Assembly: GCA_002336475.1 (NCBI GenBank)
Contig: DDCX01000005.1
Location: forward strand, 2,214-16,061
Length of the DNA stretch: 13,848 nucleotides
Source of the DNA: Flavobacteriales bacterium UBA1995
Lineage (GTDB): Bacteria > Bacteroidota > Bacteroidia > Flavobacteriales_D > Sanyastnellaceae
Reading direction: 5' to 3'
Made by a program: the position numbers and the translations under genes. Below the pieces are notes generated by a model. The model saw nothing but the letters and a program-made list of their open reading frames with translations, ran no database searches and was not told the origin of the DNA. This document shows, one piece after another, positions 12,516-13,848 of the stretch. Each line of letters opens with the position of its first letter. Within the stretch, counting starts at the first letter, position 1.

Positions 12516-13848
12516 CGAAACTGCCGCCAGCACCTCCGCCGTAGCTTCCTTTTCCTCGGCCGCGCTGTCCAGGTTCGAGCTTTCCAAACGACCAGGTCAC
12601 TGTGGCGTAGACAAACCGGCTTTGACGCTTAAAGGTGCCGTCTTGGAAGAAGTCCCGCCCCTCTGAGGTATAGGACCATTCTTGTTGGTCGAACATGTCG
12701 CTGACGCGGAGCGAGCCTTTGACCTTGCCATCATAGAAATCACGGCTTACGGCCGCGCTGTGCGAGATATAGCCTTGGAAAGTGCCCTGCGTATACTGCG
12801 ATGGGGCCCTGTATCGTCCGTTGACTTGGACCTTCCAACCTCCTTTCAGGAGCGCTGAAACTTGGTAGCCGGCGCTGCCCTGAAAGCCATTGTTTCCAAG
12901 ATCTGGAGCAAGGTTGGAGCCGTCGGTTTTTTGGTGGTAGATGCTGCCGTTGATCCGCAACTGGAGGCTGCGGCCCTTGCGCCACATGGCGACGACTTCC
13001 AGTCCGGAATTGGTCTGCCGAGCGAGGTTGACATAGGTGCGGTAGGCAATGCCGGCATCATCGACAGAAATGAACCTCCGGATCACATCGCGGGTCGTTT
13101 TGTAAAACAACGAGGTGGTCACCGTCAAAGCCTTGGTGGTGAGCTGGTGGCCCAACTCCAAACCGTCGGTGTATTCGGGCAAAAGGAAAGGGTTGCCGTA
13201 GCGCAGGTTGCGCGGATCGGCATTGTCCACAAAGGGGTTTACCTGCCTCCCACGTGGTCGGTTGACGCGGCGGTTGTAGCTCAAGACCCATTGGTTCCTG
13301 TCGTCTACCGTGTAGCTCAGGTTGGTGGAGGGGTAAAAGCTGGTGTAGTCGTTCACGAAGGTGGCTTCTGCGCCGCCCAGTTGAGCCAAAGCGGCGGCAA
13401 TGTCGCTGCTGTCTCCTTGCAGCTCGGCCGTGGTGTAGACCACTTCGCCGCGTCCTCCGAATTGCAGTCCCCAAGCCCCGTATTTCCTTCCCCATGTGAC
13501 ATATCCGGCATGGATGTCTTCGCGGTAGCGAAAGTCATAAGCTTGGACGAACGGCGTTCCCGCGCTGTCCCGTTGCCAGAACTGCTGGTCTTCATTGCTC
13601 TCGCGCAAGATGCTCTTGTAGCCGAGTTCTAGTTTGCCGTCGTTGTCCAATGGTTTCTCATAGTCCACTTGGAGGGTGGCGTTCCAATTTCCTCCATCGT
13701 TGAGGTTGGCGTTGGAGAGGTAGCCCGGGTCGAGCAGGGCGCTTGGGAGGTCTTGCCACAGGGAGTCGTGCGAGGTGTTGGTCCTTTGAGACCAGCGGGC
13801 AAAGGACTGCAAGACATGGCGCTCACCGTATTTGTGCTCGTAGCCCAA
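12499..13848 (-). CDS. Outer-membrane beta-barrel protein, OMP_b-brl_3 type (TonB-receptor-like), 5' end outside the window
   Basis: The C-terminal 449 residues of a larger protein; reading is open to the window edge, where no plausible start or signal peptide is found. The text is barrel-like throughout, with alternating polar and aromatic residues. It carries segments typical of the OMP_b-brl_3 (PF14905) family: FYPSTNLSYTVDDRNQWVLS, SYNRRVNRPRGRQVNPFV and RYGNPFLLPEYTDGLELGH. Full members usually have about 800 residues with an N-terminal carboxypeptidase-like domain and plug, both of which would lie beyond the edge. The apparent last strand, RQSRFVYATVTWSFG, is followed by a tail of about 26 residues that is rich in Gly, basic in the middle and acidic at the end (GQRGRGKGSYGGGAGGSFDG is its core). 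The stop at 12499 lies inside the start of the DCC gene (17-bp overlap). Cargo or role is unknown. Confidence 0.85.
   Translation of the reverse strand: MGYEHKYGERHVLQSFARWSQRTNTSHDSLWQDLPSALLDPGYLSNANLNDGGNWNATLQVDYEKPLDNDGKLELGYKSILRESNEDQQFWQRDSAGTPFVQAYDFRYREDIHAGYVTWGRKYGAWGLQFGGRGEVVYTTAELQGDSSDIAAALAQLGGAEATFVNDYTSFYPSTNLSYTVDDRNQWVLSYNRRVNRPRGRQVNPFVDNADPRNLRYGNPFLLPEYTDGLELGHQLTTKALTVTTSLFYKTTRDVIRRFISVDDAGIAYRTYVNLARQTNSGLEVVAMWRKGRSLQLRINGSIYHQKTDGSNLAPDLGNNGFQGSAGYQVSALLKGGWKVQVNGRYRAPSQYTQGTFQGYISHSAAVSRDFYDGKVKGSLRVSDMFDQQEWSYTSEGRDFFQDGTFKRQSRFVYATVTWSFGKLEPGQRGRGKGSYGGGAGGSFDGGEF

Overview
The window looks like a compact, GC-rich stretch of chromosome from a member of the Bacteroidota, probably Flavobacteriales-like. 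Four things point there: promoter elements of the Bacteroidota type (TTG, 19-bp spacer, TAnnTTTG); start codons preceded by A-rich sequence instead of Shine-Dalgarno motifs; a TPP riboswitch in front of a TonB-dependent receptor; and lineage-typical families (a DUF4834-like small membrane protein, a YfhO protein, a bacterial GGGPS-like prenyltransferase, an OMP_b-brl_3-type barrel). The order-level assignment is inference. I see no insertion sequence, CRISPR array, tRNA, rRNA or phage gene, and no gene-free stretch longer than about 210 bases.

Layout. 6-833 (minus): a CysQ-like phosphatase whose -7 element sits almost on its start codon. 834-1040: a divergent regulatory region with a canonical promoter (874-903), a TPP riboswitch (about 908-978) and two hairpins. 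1041-3557 (plus): the riboswitch-controlled TonB-dependent receptor, probably a thiamin importer. Its frame lacks a stop where the barrel should end and runs about 200 bp antisense into the next gene. 3357-5022 (minus): a GGGPS-family synthase and, upstream of it in the same unit, an alpha/beta hydrolase. 5072-10772 (plus): promoter element, carB without the C-terminal regulatory domain, a small DUF4834-like membrane protein sharing one base with carB, and a large YfhO membrane protein. 10765-13848 (minus): three mutually overlapping genes, read right to left: an outer-membrane barrel protein (5' end outside the window), a DCC-family thiol-disulfide protein and a FemAB/GNAT-like acyltransferase.

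How they work together. The riboswitch and receptor form a thiamin-responsive uptake unit, but the inner-membrane transporter and the thiamin kinase that often accompany such receptors are absent here. carB supplies carbamoyl phosphate for pyrimidine and arginine synthesis; its coupling to DUF4834 and YfhO is a genomic link without an obvious metabolic reason. The GGGPS-hydrolase pair suggests lipid metabolism. The barrel-DCC-acyltransferase unit has stop/start overlaps suggesting coordinated translation and is the best candidate for an uncharacterised envelope module. Most of the window is core-like; I found no convincing wholly new system.
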